Below are positions 11,031 to 23,400 of a DNA stretch of 64,000 nucleotides, one piece after another. Made by a program: the position numbers and the translations under genes. Source of the stretch: Xylaria sp. FL1777. Its lineage: Eukaryota > Ascomycota > Sordariomycetes > Xylariales > Xylariaceae. The notes under the pieces were generated by a model. That model saw only the letters and a program-made list of their open reading frames with translations. It did not search any database and had not been told where the DNA came from. Every line of letters starts with the position of its first letter. Within the stretch, counting starts at the first letter, position 1. The stretch covers positions 1 through 64,000 of the forward strand of contig MU400553.1 of the NCBI GenBank assembly GCA_022578965.1, read 5' to 3'.

Positions 11031-12533
11031 TCAGACCTTCGTTTTGCCACTGTCAAGAGGCTCCCAAGGATGATGCTGAGGCAAAATGCCGCTGGGTTGT
11101 GGCTTGTTAGGGGATTTGAAGCTTTCCCACATGTTGAAGTTGGTAGTGCGTACAATCTTATCATCTGAAGCTTCCTGAGGTAGACCATTCATAGGAATCG
11201 GAGGCTGTCGCTGTTCCATAATAATACTTTTCGACGAGCTGGCCTTCGGGGCCAATATGTGACCTCCCTCATCCACATCCGCGTGCTGCTGGCCAGATCC
11301 ATACGACCCCTTCCGACTGGCAAAAGTCCGTGATAGCCACGTCCTATCTCCCCAGGACGAACGTGTAAGGCGCTCTGATGAAATTTTCGTGTACTGCACC
11401 AGGGTGGCGAAGGGCTTTGGAAGCCCCGGGAGAGCGAATGTTAGAAAGGCAAACGTCATCTCAAGGTTGCCTAACAGTATCTCAAAGCCTGATGTGTATG
11501 CGTAGTCATCCTCGGGTGATAGTAATACTATCGAGAACTTAAGGCGGATGATGGCGGAAACGATGCAACTGGAGTTCTTCCATTAACTTGCTGTACGCTG
11601 AAGAAGCAGCCTGTTGTTCTCAGAACCGGGACTGGAGATGTGTGTAGATTCAGGAACACGTGAAGCTTACAGAATACCCATGAGAAATACGGATGAAATT
11701 CCAATCTTCGTCTTGAAAGGCATGTTGAGTTTCCAGATAACCCTCTGCGGAAGAATCAGTATAGCAATGTCGAGGGCAACGTTGATTGCAGCGGAAAAGG
11801 GAGATAGCAGGTTGTCATCGGCGCAGTGGCCGCCAGGGATTGACATGTCCCAATGGTATTGGACTGGAGTGCAATAGAGCAAGTCGGTGAGAAGCACAAC
11901 GAGATAGAATATGGCGTTTATCGTCGCGACAGCATAGCACAGCCAGAAGAACGTGTTCCGTGTTCCAGGAGTAAAGACCCGTGCCCATTGCACGAGAATG
12001 GCGCCTTTCAAAAATACCATTGTGACATCATAGGTCGACGTGCTGATGAAAATGTTCTAGCGCCAGTGTTTGATCAGCAAGATATCAATACGCGATTTCA
12101 GATGGACTCACGAAGAAGTGCCAGGCAGAGTCCTTGACCTGTAAGTCCCACCCGTGCACAAAGTAACCGGTAGTAGCAGTGATTCTATAAACGAAAGCAT
12201 TAAACGTAATAAAAGAGCCCTGGGGGCTTCTATTAGCAGGACTTGAGCCCGGTGGCATGCGCAAACTCAACATACTATCGCTGGGATTACCAAGACTTTA
12301 GATATTCCGTCAGTATCAATACTCAAGCAATTGCACTCAAAGAAGAAGGACTAACAATCTTCAAGGTGCATCTTGCGATTGATCCTGCCACTGAAGTGCA
12401 CGATCAAGACTGAGAGCACGAGGGCCAAAACGGCTGAAGAGACGCCATTCATTATCGCATTGCCGTTGTGTGGGTTCACGAAGTTGGACACAACGCCATC
12501 TGGAGGCGTGACGATAGGAGCATTAGGGTCCAT
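11031..12533 (-). CDS. Pth11-like GPCR / rhodopsin-domain integral membrane protein
   Basis: Five exons, 409 aa: 12533-12356, 12295-12276, 12219-12112, 12056-11671 and 11568-11031. The introns of 60, 56, 55 and 102 bases are inferred from donor and acceptor fit; exon 2 is only 20 bases. The protein has seven probable hydrophobic helices, a short extracellular N-terminus and a long polar C-terminal tail from about residue 275. The body (ILVQWARVF, CTPVQYHWD, ALDIAILILP) is typical of the fungal rhodopsin domain found in Pth11-type receptors. No CFEM domain is present. It sits inside the PKS cluster, which is common for this abundant family and need not mean a functional link. Exon 2 is the least certain part. 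Confidence 0.84.
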
Positions 12534-13705
12534 AGTTTGAATAGGTATAGTGGCTATACTCGGTCGAGACCAACACAAAAGCAATTACAGGCCGAGACTT
12601 TTGAATCACGATCAGAGTTGGGTAGTAAGGAGAGAGGCCCGCGCTGTGTTTTACTAAACCCGATAGTAAATCAGTCATAGACGGCCAGAACTAAGATGAC
12701 AATCTTGTCGGGTATTAGCCTGATAAGAGTCAGCCTCATACGTAAGCAAGCTAACAGTATCTATGTAACACAATCAACCTCAGGTAGCAATACTGATGTC
12801 GAAGTGGGAAAATGTAAGACAGGCAACTACCAGATTAGAGAGCAAACCATGTACGGACCCCAGGGAGCACCACACCCGCATGAGTACGGTGGCGCGGTGG
12901 TACTGGCAGGGTCTCATTCGCCTAACCAGTCATATTAGTGTGATGCTTGAAGGAATATTAAGTTATTAGCTCTCGTCCCAAATCTCGGGATTGTGACTAA
13001 TTGAAGATTCTCTTGGAGTATAGAGGTTAGTTTAGTAGTGTTCTAGTTATGCAGTATGTCAGATTTATGGTATTGGCACTACAGATCAAGCCATTAGTTT
13101 ATGGGTAACTCTCAATTATGGTTGTATTGGCCCGATATATCGGTTGGTATAGTGCGTTGTTTTTCTTGTTGTTCTGGTGTGGTGCTGTTCACTTCACACA
13201 TATAAATAGCTCATAAAAAATGTTCCCCTTTTAGAGTCTTGACCGCGAATAGGGCCGCACCTGTCACAGGACCCCTGCATTTAACTTAGATTATAGGCAG
13301 CATCGCATTTTCATCATGTTAAGAATTATGGTTTCAAGTCAGCGAATAGTTTCCACTGTTAATGAAAATCACTGTTGCTAGGAGAATTAAGCAGATGCAG
13401 TTGTTGATAATAGTATATCATGAATCTATCCTGATCTTATCATCATCAATGATTTGTGATACATCTAGTAGCCCTGCTCCCCGCTGCAGTTATCATAGTG
13501 ATCGCATATTCACAGATTCAGGGGCTATGATACAAGGCCAACAAATTATAGAGATAAAAAATAGCAATGAAATATTCAATTTTCTAGGATCATGAAATTC
13601 GAGATTAACAGGCATGAAAAGCACTTGAAGCTCGTTTCTCCTACGGAAGCCTCAAAAAGGTCTTTCTCCGCAAGCGAAACACTATATACAGTGACAAATT
13701 CTTCA
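12534..13705. other. Intergenic spacer
   Basis: About 1.2 kb between the receptor gene start and the P450 gene end. ORFs are short and without recognisable domains. I see no repeat or RNA gene. Confidence 0.55.
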
Positions 13706-15692
13706 CTACGACCTAATTCGAACACGTAATCCTCGACTCCCCTTCGCAGGCATAGGTATGATCATTTCGCTATTAGCATCAATATCACGCTCGCGAATTG
13801 TGTCGTAGAGCTCCAGCGTGGGTCCGGGTTGACCTATATAAATCTCGTAGTGTCGCAGGATGGTAGCTAACATCAGACTGATTTCACAACGAGCAATACC
13901 TTGTCTGTGAGAATAAATTAGTTAGCTAATATATTAGTCATTTGAGAAAGATGCCTACTCGCCCAGCACAATTCCTCGAACCGCGAGAGAATGCGATCAG
14001 AGCACGACTGAGCCTCGGATTGTCAATCCATCTCTGTGGTCGGAATTCAAGAGGCTCCTCAAATATTTCTGGGTTCGTATGTATGATCAACGTTGTCATA
14101 CTCGTCGGAGTGCCCGGAGGTATCACGTACGTTGTGCCGCGTTTCTTGTCATGATATACAATGTCTCTTTCAGGGGATATTCGGGGCATGCGCGAAAGGA
14201 CCCCCGGGTGAAGTCGTAGACCTTCATTCACCACAGCATTCAAGTACGGAAGGTTTTGAAGGTCGAAATAAGAGACCGCCCAATCCTTTCCAAATGTGGA
14301 TGAATCAATCTCATCCTTCGCCCTCTTGTAGACATCTGGGTGTGAGAGAAGCTCGAAGAGAAGAGCGCTCAGAGTGTACCCTTGTATTTCAAAAATTAAC
14401 TCATGTCTGAGCTACTTGATGCGCGGCTTGATCAGCTGAAACTTACCCGTCGTACTTTCGCCGGCTAGAACAATAAGTTGGGCATCGTGTGCTATCCTAG
14501 TGTCGGTCTTCTCATTCTCTGGAAGACTGCTGCTCAACATGCCCTCAAATATGGTGCTTTTGGCAGCATTTTGATCCGGTGATGCCCTAATCTGTCGAAC
14601 TCTATTGATTCGCCACTGCGTCGAGTCGTCAGCAAGCACTCATCGGAAGGAGTAGATATGCCATGGGACGATACACACCTCTTGTTTTTCTGTCATTTCG
14701 GATAGATTCGGAATGAAGATTCTCATAATCCACGATGGTATAATATTAATAATACGCATGACAATTGGGAAAGCGCCGAAGATGTGAGTTAACTGGAAGT
14801 ATTTGTCTTGCGAAGAAAAATACCCCTCTCCCCAGTCTTCACTTTCCATGAAGTGAAAACAATCACCAAAAGCGTAAAACGTAATAATATCGCTCGCGTA
14901 TGCTTGGAAAACCATCAGCATATCGAGGACCACTCCGCCATCGCGGCCAAGCTTCTCCCATCGCTCAATCATTCTCTCCAGTCTTTCTTTGATTGTATGC
15001 TCAACTCTTGCAATACTGGCATCGGAGAAAAACGCGGCGATGCTGGTCCGACGTTGGCGATGCTTATCATGCTTTAATGTAGCAACGATCGAGTCTGGGG
15101 CTGACCAACTGGTTAGCATCAGCCTTAGTGATCGTATTAGTTGGCGGAGTGTGTGTTGCCTACTTCCACTTCGTCGGCCCACCCATAGTGGTTTGTCAGT
15201 CTTCCTACGAGTGGCGGGATATATATCGTTGATGAATTCGGGGTCATTGAAATGAACTTCGTCAGGGTTGATGCGTACAACCGGCCCTGGCATGTTGTCA
15301 GCGACACTGGTGCTTAATATTACAAAAAAAGCTATTGAGCAAACCAAATTCTCTGTGCATGTCCTTTATACGCTTGAAATATTGACCGCCGAGAACTACT
15401 TCATAGTAGACCTCATACCAATATGACATTGCTGCTTTCCTTTAGAACCAGATCCACGATATCTTTCGTATCTATCGTAAGTAGGGCCATTTTGAACTAA
15501 CCAGCTATTTTCGAACCAGGGATCCTTGCCAGGGGGTGGAAAGTCACTTGGGAAAGATATTAGAGACAATGCCAATGCAAGTTCCTAGCGATCCATACCT
15601 CTATAAACTCCCATGCAAACACTCCAAATGAAATAAGCTATGACTGATAGGGCTATTGCCTGGAAAATAAGTCGGTATCCTTGGCCCTTCAT
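13706..15692 (-). CDS. Cytochrome P450 monooxygenase (cluster)
   Basis: Seven exons, 540 aa: 15692-15599, 15546-15502, 15434-15345, 15286-14679, 14615-14447, 14380-13963 and 13904-13706. An N-terminal anchor helix (IFQAIALSVIAYFIW) is followed by the hinge FHPLARIPGSK. The I-helix is LAGESTTG, the K-helix ExxR is EGLR, and the heme-binding loop is FSRGSRNCAG with Cys near residue 473. All family landmarks are intact, so the enzyme should be active at the ER membrane. The last intron (13962-13905) fits only with a GC donor: it restores NCAGQGIAR, whereas no GT donor keeps the frame. A hydroxylation or epoxidation of the polyketide is likely but the substrate cannot be told. Confidence 0.9.
13905..13962 (-). 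other. Probable GC-AG intron in the P450
   Basis: On the minus strand the intron begins GCGAGT and ends CACAG. Using it joins the heme-loop Cys codon to the conserved helix that follows. The nearby GT (GTAGGC) is in the wrong phase for every acceptor in reach. Confidence 0.7.
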
Positions 15693-16742
15693 AATGCCCC
15701 AACACCCGTCCAGCTTGTTAAAGCATATGGGCAACATCGCGAAAGAAAATGAGGAGAATATGATACGGAATAACGCTGCAAATTCATTGAATTCTTCATC
15801 GGAATACTTCTTTCATTGGCGAAATTTTATCATCTTAGAATTATAGATCAAGCACGTCGGTCGTCGAAATAAGAGATCAGATCTTAGGACTTTATGAAAC
15901 TTATCCCCCTCACGTACTCAAAATAGAACTTAGAACTAGTCAAAAAAAATTATGGCCATACATATACACTAGTCAGAATAAGATAGTGAAGATTATGACG
16001 CGATTCTTTGCTTAGAACTAAGGTGCATGCTGCGCGGCAGACTTCTGCACGCTTATGCCTAAGCGCAATGATATCAAATCAACAATGGTAATCTTACTAT
16101 AATATGACAGTAAAGTCGGTTCCAATGTAATTGGCCAACAGCTACTAGTCGCGTAACAGCACAGCCCTACAAGTATTCTATAACGAGGCGGATTGCATAT
16201 ATTGGACCTATCGCGTAACCAACTAGATGTAACCTACAGCAAGGAAAAGGTAGATGCCGGACCCGAAAGACACCGATGGAGAACCCAGCAAGCACACAGA
16301 TGGCAAGGCCTTCAGCTTGGAGGATCAGGTCGTAGTGATCGCGAGTACCTACTGGAATGTTGAATTCACGAAGGCATGAGATGACATAATGCTTAGAAAT
16401 CTGATATGGAATCCCGGGTATTCATAGTCGTATTATTTGTATTAATAGTCTTTCTTTTATTTCCAACTAGGTAGCTATGCATTTCAGCTTGGCGAGAAGT
16501 GATTCCTATAGGCTTCGCAATGGTAGATTCAAAGGATTTTCAGATCTAGTAGGAAAATGCTAAGTGCTTTTGTTAGAATCAAATGACAAATTCTTGGGAA
16601 AATAGGGGTGAAAATAGGGGTCATCAAAACCCGCGCGCCGGATGTGCAAATACGGGTTGATCTGCCTCTTACAGCTTGAAATTCTTTGAATAGATAATCA
16701 GAAGAATCGAGGTTCACTGAATAAGTAACGCCTGTCATAAGA
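15693..16742. promoter_or_regulatory. Divergent spacer, P450 / BBE oxidase
   Basis: About 1.05 kb between two divergent cluster genes, so it must hold both promoters. It is moderately AT-rich. I identified no clear dyad or TATA box that I would defend. Confidence 0.45.
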
Positions 16743-18723
16743 ATGTACTCTCAGGGCAGTCGGCTTGACGTTGGGACGGTAATCGCAGCCGTCTTCTTTC
16801 TTGGCGTAACTTCATCGCCAGTTGATCGTAACACACCTATCTGCCGCTATTTACCCGGAGACACACAGTGGCCTTCTGATGCGAAATGGATTTCGCTCAA
16901 TAAATCAACCGGAGGCAAGCTAATCCGCGGGAACCCCCTAGCAGAGCCTTGCTATCTATCGGAAGTGAGCTTTGCGAGCGACGTGTGCACCGGCATCCGG
17001 GACGAGTGGACATCGCCGGAGATATAGTTAGTAACTCTCTAGAACCCTCTTCAAGACTTTGCTCCTCTTCTTTTTTCGCTTATCTAGGGCTGCTTACACT
17101 CATTTAAATTTTAGTTACGAGGATCCTATAAGTGTTATGTCCCCATACTGGCTGAATGACTCTTGTAGCCCCTTTGTAGCCTCAAGTACAGGTTGTACTC
17201 TGGGACATTTGGCATCTTACGCTTTGCATATTGACAGTGCATCTACAGCAGCATCCGGGTTAAGATTCGCCCAGGAAAATAACATCAGGCTCTCGATCAA
17301 AAATACTGGGCACGACTACACTGGAAGATCGAATGGCAGAGGGTCCTTGTCATTATGGACTCATAAACTGAAGGAAATGGCAATCCTTGACTATAAAAGC
17401 TCGTACTATACGGGACCTGCTGCTAAGGTCGGCGCTGGGGTCCAGTTCTCAGATGTTTATGCCATGGCAGCAAGCAATGGTCTTCGCGTGGTCGGAGGCT
17501 ACTGTCCTTCGGTTGGGATGGCTGGAGGCTATGTTCAAAGCGGCGGTTACGGACCGTTGACAGCTAGCTATGGAATGGCTGCTGATAACGCTCTAGAATT
17601 CGAAGTTGTCACCGTAGATGGCCGTCACCTCGTTGCTTCGCCGACCGAAAACTCCGACTTATACTGGGCGCTGAGCGGTGGTGGTGCCGGCGTCTTTGCA
17701 GTTGTCCTCTCGTTAACGACCAAGGCATATACAGACGGTCCGACAGCGGGTGCATCATTGGAATTTGTCAACACCAATCCGGCCGCATACTGGGAGGCTG
17801 TTGGTGCATTTCAAGTATGTTTTTCGAGAGTCGTCATCCCCCCTGTTCCGTCAAGACTTACTTTCGCACGCAACCACCCTTTATGCTCGCTCTCAGGACA
17901 ATCATTTGAGTAAGAATCCTTGACGAAATTACTGATTACTGACTCTGGATTTCAGTCGCATCTTCTTGCACTAAGCGAAATTCCGGGGTTCACCACCTCG
18001 TGGGGCTTGAATAATCAAAGCTTTTCTCTTAACGTCGCAACATTGCCAGGGGGTCTCCAGTCCGATATCGAGAAGTCATTGGAACCCTTTATTCAAAAAG
18101 TGAAAGATCTCGGTCTGTCGCTGACAAGCTACAACACAACTTATCATCCTAGCTTCTATGAACATTTCGAATACTACACATTCCCGCCTTATGTGTACTC
18201 GACTAATAACACACTCTCTGGTCGGCTGATCCCACGTTCTACTGTCCAAAGCAGACTTCCAGAGCTTCTCGACGCTTTCCGTAAGATAGCAGAGAACTCA
18301 AACTTTCCAGCTGTCCAGATAAGCGGGAATTCCTTCAATGCCACCATGAGGCGCATAGGACAGACCTCGGTGCGGAACTCAGTGCTACCTGCTTGGAGAG
18401 ACGCTCTGTACACACTGAACATCGGCATCTTGTATGGTGCTGATGTAACCCCAGAAGATCTACGTATGATTCAGAGGCAAGCAAACGAATGGCAGCAGCT
18501 TTTCAGTTCCATAACACCAGGCGGTGGCGCATATGTGAACGAGGCCACGTTCGATGACGCCAATTGGAAGGTAGACTACTTCGGAGATAACTACGACAGG
18601 CTGCTCGAGATCAAATACAAATACGATCCAGAGTTCGCCCTGTGGCAGCATACATCCGTCGGTGCTGACGCCTATTGGGAGGTGACGAGCGATGGACGTC
18701 TCTGCCGTATTCCGGACATATAG
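16743..18723 (+). CDS. Secreted BBE-type FAD-linked oxidoreductase
   Basis: Three exons, 583 aa: 16743-17026, 17115-17814 and 17956-18723. An N-terminal hydrophobic segment (VIAAVFFLGVTS) looks like a signal peptide. The PCMH-type FAD domain carries both covalent flavin anchors of the berberine-bridge-enzyme family: His in NTGHDY near residue 160, and Cys in GGYCPSVGMAGG near residue 224. The C-terminal BBE motif is visible as NYDRLLEIKYKYDP. Such enzymes oxidise alcohols or make C-C or C-O bonds in fungal pathways, often in the secretory route. It diverges from the P450 gene and lies beside the hydrolase/PKS pair, which supports membership of the cluster. The length is normal for the family. 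Confidence 0.93.
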
Positions 18724-18851
18724 AAGGCTTAGGCTGGATATTCCCAACTTTGGAATTTGGTCAGGCTGGACTGTATGTACAGCAACTGTCTAACAGTTAG
18801 CAGAGAAACTTGACTATTATATCAAATTATCGATTCATCTTTTGGTCATAT

Positions 18852-19911
18852 CTAGAGGCAATTTATGTCCCAATCCATTTCTGTTTTAGACCCAAGTACC
18901 GACATGAAAAAATCCACCATAACTTCTCTGAGAGCGGCAGATCCCTCCCCATCAAGGATGGACAAATGACCTTTGCCGAGTGCGTAATGCAGTTGTTTTG
19001 GTTTTTTAAGGCTTTCAAATACGGCCCGCTGCTCTGAGGGAGGTGACATATCATCCAACTCAGGTATTATCATCATGGTAGGTATACCCTCCAGCATATC
19101 TTCAAGCAGCTCTTTCGGTCGGAACAAAGCCAGCTTATGATATGTCTGAAAAGTAATCCGGTCACGGAAATTCGGATGACCATGATCTACAGCCGATTTC
19201 ATAAGATTGTATGCCTGTTTCCCACCGGCTCCTCCTGCGCCAGCGAAGCCCGCTGGGTTTTCACCCCTGCTGTTGAAGGGTGGGATTGTAAACGGTTCGT
19301 TGCCCCTTAGCTGCGACTTACGATCTTTCATAAGCTGTGCGAAAACGGTCTCTCTTCTATCCGGCTTGATAAAACTGAATAAAGGGCATACCATGAGAAG
19401 AGCCGCCACTCGTCTGTCGACCGTAGCTGCAATTCCGCTGATAGTCGCACCAAATGACATACCCCAGAGAAGTATGTTATGGGGATCAACACTTGGGAGA
19501 GTCATCGCGAAGCTCACCACATCTAGCAGCAAAATGAGTATTGTCCTATTCCTATGGTTCCATGTTGAAGTGACACTAGACGTACCTGAAATGTCTTCTA
19601 TCATCTTCACTGGGTCGATCTGATTCCTCGGTACACCCTCACTACCACCGACGCACCTCGCATCATAGAGCAAAACAGTGAAACCTGCAGAATTGAACGC
19701 CTCGGCGGTTTCTGCTAGACTCATTTCTTTGACGCAATTAAACTTCGATCAGTTAGCTGAGACCTCAGACATAGTAGACCGTTCAGAATCTCACTCCATG
19801 ACTCATGATAATGGCTGCCGCTGGCCTTTCCGACTCATAACACCAGGCTTCTAGTGCAATTCCATCGATTGTCTTAATTTTGACAAGCTTTTGACGCTGT
19901 GTTGCATTCAT
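18852..19911 (-). CDS. Alpha/beta hydrolase, polyketide transferase (Fma-PT/AKT2) type
   Basis: Three exons, 314 aa: 19911-19795, 19742-19586 and 19522-18852. The introns of 52 and 63 bases have good GT-AG borders. Family landmarks: MSHGFNCVKEM joined across intron 1, YDARCVGGSEG, the nucleophile elbow WGMSFGA, an acidic residue in ELDDMSP and His in GKGHLSIL. This is the fungal group that includes the fumagillin polyketide transferase Af380 (Fma-PT) and the AKT2/AFT hydrolases of Alternaria polyketide clusters. Members act on acyl chains next to HR-PKSs that lack a release domain. It is divergently paired with the PKS, so release or transfer of the chain is the likely role; this is inference. 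The elbow has Ala at the last Gly position (GMSFGA). Confidence 0.9.
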
Positions 19912-20402
19912 TATAGTGTGTAGCTAGTACCGCTTATAGCTACCCAAACATTCTTTAATTAGTAGAGGGCCGTAGCGAAAGCGGCAAGAATGCGGAGGAG
20001 ACAGCTAACCTAACAGAACTTGTACAAATCTTCATACTCCGAGCGGCATAAGATGATTGGCTCGGAACTAATGCCTTTGCGACAGAATAATATGACGCGT
20101 AAGACTTGCATGATATTATGGTCAGATAATTAACACTATAGTTCTCATGCATCTCGCTCTCGCATAGGATACTGTGACATGCAATAGAAGAAGCTTCATA
20201 ACCGATTCATATTACGACATTTCATTGGCTTAGTGTAGTTGGACGCAAATATAATATAGTACTGCAAAGCTATTATCCTCATGACGTATAGCATCGTCCT
20301 GGAAGTTGATTTCGTGTAACCCCCTGTTCTCTGATATCGATCGAGACTGATAACCCCTGTGTTACTTTTGCACATCCCCGGGTCTACTCAACTTCATGAA
20401 AC
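19912..20402. promoter_or_regulatory. Shared promoter, hydrolase / HR-PKS
   Basis: The 491 bases between the two divergent starts should control both genes. I looked for the ToxE tox-box type word (ATCTCNCGNA) and found only an imperfect match, ATCTCGCTCT at about 20153. No TATA box is convincing. Confidence 0.5.
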
Positions 20403-23400
20403 ATGTCAAAGGAACACCTATTCCGGCAAGAACCTGTGGCTATTGTGGGATTTGGCTGTAGATTACCTGGTGGCAACTCCTCACCTCAAAAACTTTGGGA
20501 CTTCCTAGTGCGAGGCGGTGTTGCTTCTAGAGATGTCCCAGAAACACGTTTCAGGTTGGACGGTCACTACGACGGATCTCTAAAGCCAAAGACAATGCGC
20601 CAGCCAGGGGGCATGTTTCTTGATAAGACGGACCTTGCCGATTTCGATGCCAGGTTTTTCGAGGTGGGCGGGAATGAGGCTGCATCAATGGATCCAAACC
20701 AACGTCAGTTACTCGAGGTGGTTTTCGAGTCCCTCGAAAATGCGGGTTTAACTCTGAATGATCTTGATAACCGACCAGTCGGTTGTTTTGTTGGATCTTA
20801 CGCATCTGATTACGCCGATATGCATAACAGAGACCCCGAGGATCGTCCGTTAAACAGCGCTGTGGGCGTTGCGAGGGCTCTTCTTGCCAACCGGCTGAGT
20901 CATTTTCTAAATATCAAAGGCCCCAGTATAACACTCGATACAGCATGCTCTGGTAGCCTTCAGGGCCTTGATATAGCCTGTCGTTATCTCCAGTCAGGAG
21001 AAATTAATGTCGCGATCATTGCCGCAAGCAATTTGTACATGAGCCCTGAGCATCTGATTGACACGGGGGCCTTCGGCACTGCGCATTCCGTAGGTCCCTC
21101 TGTGACGGATTTCCGTATCTCTATGGGTTTCGCGGAGGGCTGAAGCTGACACTTGATGCACACGAAGCCCACTGGACTATGTCATGCGTTCGACCTCGCT
21201 GCTGATGGCTATGTGAAAGCCGAAGCAGTCAGCTCAATAATAGTCAAGCGGTTGGAGAATGCCATCAAGGATCGAGATCCTATACGTACTGTCATCCTAG
21301 GAACCGCATCCACTAGTAACGGCAGAACCCCCGGAATCGCGAGTCCCAGCGCAACGTCACAGGCTTTAGCTATTCGAGCGGCATACTCCAACGCCGGAAT
21401 TCAGGACTTGAACCAGACGACTTATCTTGAGGTGCATCTACCTCTAGCTTATGATCAATTTATCTGAACTGACCCATTTCCAGTGCCATGGAACAGGAAC
21501 ACAAGCTGGTGATCCAACTGAAGTTGAGGCTATCGGCTCGGTATTTGCAGCGATGCGCACGGCCGGTAATCCATTACTCATCGGCTCGGTATGTTTTTTC
21601 CTTCTAGTGAAGTCGACTAGAAGCTGTACGAATAATTCACCACAGATCAAGAGCAACATCGGTCATTCGGAACCAGCTGCGGGTAACTCAGGACTGATTA
21701 AAGCCATCTTATCTATGGAGAATGGCTTCATACCAGGAACCCCAACATTTATCACTCCAAGTCCCAAGAGTACGTGTTCGAACTGGATTCGAATCGAACC
21801 TCATAGTAGTGGTTGACGAAAAGTTGTAGTTGACTTTACTGGTAACAAGGTGAAGGCTTTCCGATGTGGAATTCCATGGCCGCAGGATGCGCCTCGTAGA
21901 GCAAGCATCAACTCATTTGGGGTTGGCGGATCCAACGCACATGTTATTGTCGAGCACGCACCCACGGCCACGCAGGGCAATGCCCATGTGTTCTCTTACG
22001 TCTCTACAGACGATGGGTTCGCTGAAGGAAACGAAGTATCTCCGAGGCCATTTGTCTTAGTTCTCTCCGCTAACGATCTAGGTTCTCTGCGCGCTGGAAT
22101 TCAATCACTAAGCAGTCATTTGATCAATCCGCGTGTGAAGGTCAGTCTCCCAGATCTTGCCTACACACTTTCAGAACGCCGGACAAAATTCTGGCATCGT
22201 GCCTTCATCACCACACGAACGACAGGAATCGAGGACTCGTTGGAGCAATGGACTATAAGCAAACACCGTTTGCAGGCTCCGACAGTGGGTTATGTGTTCA
22301 CCGGCCAGGGGGCTCAGTGGCCGCAGATGGGCAAAGACCTTTTGAAATATTTTCCCTGGATTCGGAAAATACTTGAAGAGTGAGTTTCGTGCCGCTTTGA
22401 ATCAGATTGTAAAAGAAAACTAAAAAAAAAAAATTACCGGAACATAGGCTCGACAATGTTCTGCGCAATCTTAAGCACCCTCCCTCTTGGTCTCTTATCG
22501 ATGAACTTACAAAGCCACGAACTCCTGACCATCTCCGGCAACCCGAGTTTTCGCAGCCAATCGCCACTGCCTTACAACTCTGCATCGTTGCTATCCTAGA
22601 GAAATGGGGTATCCACCCCAAGAGTGTCGTCGGACACTCCTCAGGCGAAATCGCTGCTGCTTATGCTGCCGGGCTTATCGGTCGCGCTGACGCTATCACG
22701 TTGGCTTACTACCGGGGTAAAGCAGCTGTGATGTGTAGGCGCAATCCTGACGACAGTGAAGGCATGTTGGCAGTGGGACTTGATGCCAAGACAACGTTGA
22801 ATTTCCTCGAACTTTATACTGGACGGGCCTGGATAGCTTGTTTCAACAGCCCAAATAGCGTGACTGTTTCAGGGAAGGTCAAAGCTCTCGAGGCACTGCG
22901 CGAGAATCTCATCGCCGCTGGTCACTTTGCTAGGCGCTTACAAGTCGATATGGCGTACCATTCGGAGTTGATGGAGGATGTTGGCATTGAGTACGAGAAC
23001 TTTCTTAAATCGGAAAACTTATTTGACTTGACGGTTCGGATTGCGCCCAACGAAGTTGTGATGTTCTCGTCGGTGACGGCCTCTAAGCAGACGGGAGTCA
23101 TGGACGCTGCGTATTGGAAGCGGAACATGATGTCTGCTGTTCAGTTTGACGGCGCACTCCGAGCTATGTGGTTAGAGGCTGGAACAGCACCCAACTTTCT
23201 TGTTGAGATCGGCCCCTCGGGTGCACTTGCTGCGCCGATATCACAGGTACTAAAGTCTATGGCAATAACATCAAATAGCGAAGTTGCCTATAGTTCTGCA
23301 TGGGCTCGAGGGGCAGGAGCTGGCAAGGCATTGTTTGACGTTGCCGGCCGTCTTTGGGCAATGGGACATTCTGTCAATCTGACCTTTGTTAACGAATACG

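Noticed and set aside
21090..21167. Premature stop in the KS domain
   Set aside because: It lies in a 78-base intron with GTAGGT donor and GCTGAC branch; the join reads [12 protein letters not shown], as expected for a KS.
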